Positions 63,352 through 64,000 of a DNA stretch of 64,000 bases are shown here, in pieces. The stretch comes from Phragmites australis (Eukaryota; Streptophyta; Magnoliopsida; Poales; Poaceae). The position numbers were made by a program, and so were the translations under genes. The stretch is taken from NCBI RefSeq assembly GCF_958298935.1, contig NC_084943.1, positions 19,585,001-19,649,000 of the forward strand. The letters are read 5' to 3'. The stretch's first letter is position 1. Every line of letters begins with the position of its first letter. The notes below the pieces were generated by a model. It had not been told where the DNA came from and ran no database searches. It saw only the letters and a program-made list of their open reading frames with translations.

Positions 63352-63640
63352 AGAGGTTGTTCATCTACCAACATTACACATAGAGTTTATAATGATTCCA
63401 AACATTACACCTACAAATACAGCAACTGCACAGGCATTGTCTAGTACAAATCCTCTCTTTGGCTTCATCTCCAGAACTAGCTGCTTCATCTCCTGCTTCA
63501 TCTGCAAAAGCTAATGCTTTAACTCACCTATTGGACCCTACTGTTTTCCATCTACATACGACCTACAACCTATATCAACTTTCTCCAATTGGAGCAAATA
63601 TCGCTCATAATCCCTTCCCTACTTGAAAAATACACATTTC
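63352..63640 (-). pseudogene. Second MULE gene remnant: coiled-coil/transmembrane C-terminus
   Basis: On the minus strand one frame reads GRDYERYLLQLEKVDIGCRS, YVDGKQ-stop-GPIGELKH-stop, then LLQMKQEMKQLVLEMKPKRG (heptad-like), FVLDNACAVAVFVGVMFGII (a membrane-type segment), ending NSMCNVGR at 63352. Three in-frame stops but no frameshift. It faces the transposase gene tail to tail. Grass MULEs and related loci carry small zf-GRF proteins with a coiled-coil and TM C-terminus, which this resembles. The zinc-finger part would lie beyond 63640, where an LTR-like sequence begins. Family assignment is tentative. Confidence 0.45.
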
Positions 63641-63641
63641 T

Positions 63642-64000
63642 TGTTGACTCAGAGGTTCTGGGTTGAGGTCAGAACCTCCGTGTCGAGCCGGAACATTCGG
63701 GTGTTGCTCCAAGCAGGGGTTCTTGTTTAGGCTTTTTTCGGTTTAACTTGGAACTTTCGGGTTATACCCGGAACCTCCAGGTTGGGTCGAATTGTCCAGG
63801 TGAGGCTCCGAGCGAGGGTGCTTAGTTAAAGTTAAATCGAATTACCCAGAACTTCTGGGCTATACCCAGAACTTCCAGGTGGGGGTTCTCGGTTAACTCT
63901 AACTAGGATCACCCAGAACTTCCGGGTTCTAGAAAAAACACGTTCTCATTGATTTCTTTGCCGATTCATCTTGCATGTTAAATCTATCCCACATAAACAT
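63642..64000. mobile_element. Start of an LTR-like repeat, continues outside the window
   Basis: Begins TGTTGACTCAGAGG right at the break of the minus-strand gene remnant. It contains repeated mirrored words such as CCGGAACCTCC, CCAGAACTTCC and GGAACTTTCGGGTTATACCC (63660-63930), a style of repeat found in LTRs of grass retrotransposons. No second boundary is visible. Confidence 0.45.

Overview
The window is plant nuclear DNA, most likely from a grass (Poaceae; probably panicoid, by inference). The grounds are spliced genes with GT-AG introns, GC-rich grass-type exons, and dense nested transposable elements of families typical of grasses: Tat-lineage and Tekay/Del-type Ty3/gypsy, Ty1/copia, CACTA, MULE, hAT and Stowaway. 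Only two host genes look intact. One is a HIPL-type (hedgehog-interacting-protein-like, GSDH beta-propeller) secreted or membrane glycoprotein gene at 11328-14322: six exons, 619 codons. The other is the gene for prefoldin subunit 3 (PFD3) at 52455-56612: six exons, 186 codons. I derived both exon structures by reading splice junctions and checking that the phases close.

Layout. 1-3030: a decayed Ty1/copia polyprotein split by a non-autonomous CACTA element (557-2060, TSD ACT). 3330-5000: a plant-mobile-domain gene remnant, then an LTR end with its primer-binding site. 5000-6300: MITE/hAT-like debris. 6640-11190: a duplicated HIPL upstream region; the copy next to the gene carries a second CACTA element (9059-10955) that itself contains a reversed LTR remnant. 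11227-14322: the HIPL gene. 14575-19476: a Tat-type gypsy element (A), truncated on the left and cut on the right by the LTR of a second Tat-type element (B, minus strand, 19477-26085). B carries two plus-strand antisense ORFs, one with its own TATA box. 26300-39226: a third gypsy element (C) with a dual RNase H layout and a 2.4-kb 3' LTR. 39230-47860: a Tekay/Del-like element (D) whose 3' half suffered a deletion.

48085-52336: a complete FAR1/FHY3-type MULE with ~0.5-kb TIRs and a perfect 9-bp TSD, inserted about 110 bp upstream of the PFD3 start codon. Its transposase gene is broken. The TIRs carry what looks like a captured host coding fragment. 52346-56612: PFD3, with two hAT-like MITEs in intron 1. 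57290-59930: a diverged tandem duplication of an unidentified TATA-bearing unit, one copy interrupted by a GC-rich hAT MITE. 60155-63640: a MuDR-type MULE gene pair (transposase on +, a small coiled-coil/TM gene on -). The transposase is interrupted by a gypsy solo LTR (60351-61823, TSD GTATA). 63642-64000: the start of another LTR-like repeat running off the window.

No gene clusters act together here as a pathway. The story is one of two single-copy host genes in a nest of decayed mobile DNA, with several insertions datable relative to one another by their TSDs. I saw no rRNA, CRISPR or convincing tRNA gene.
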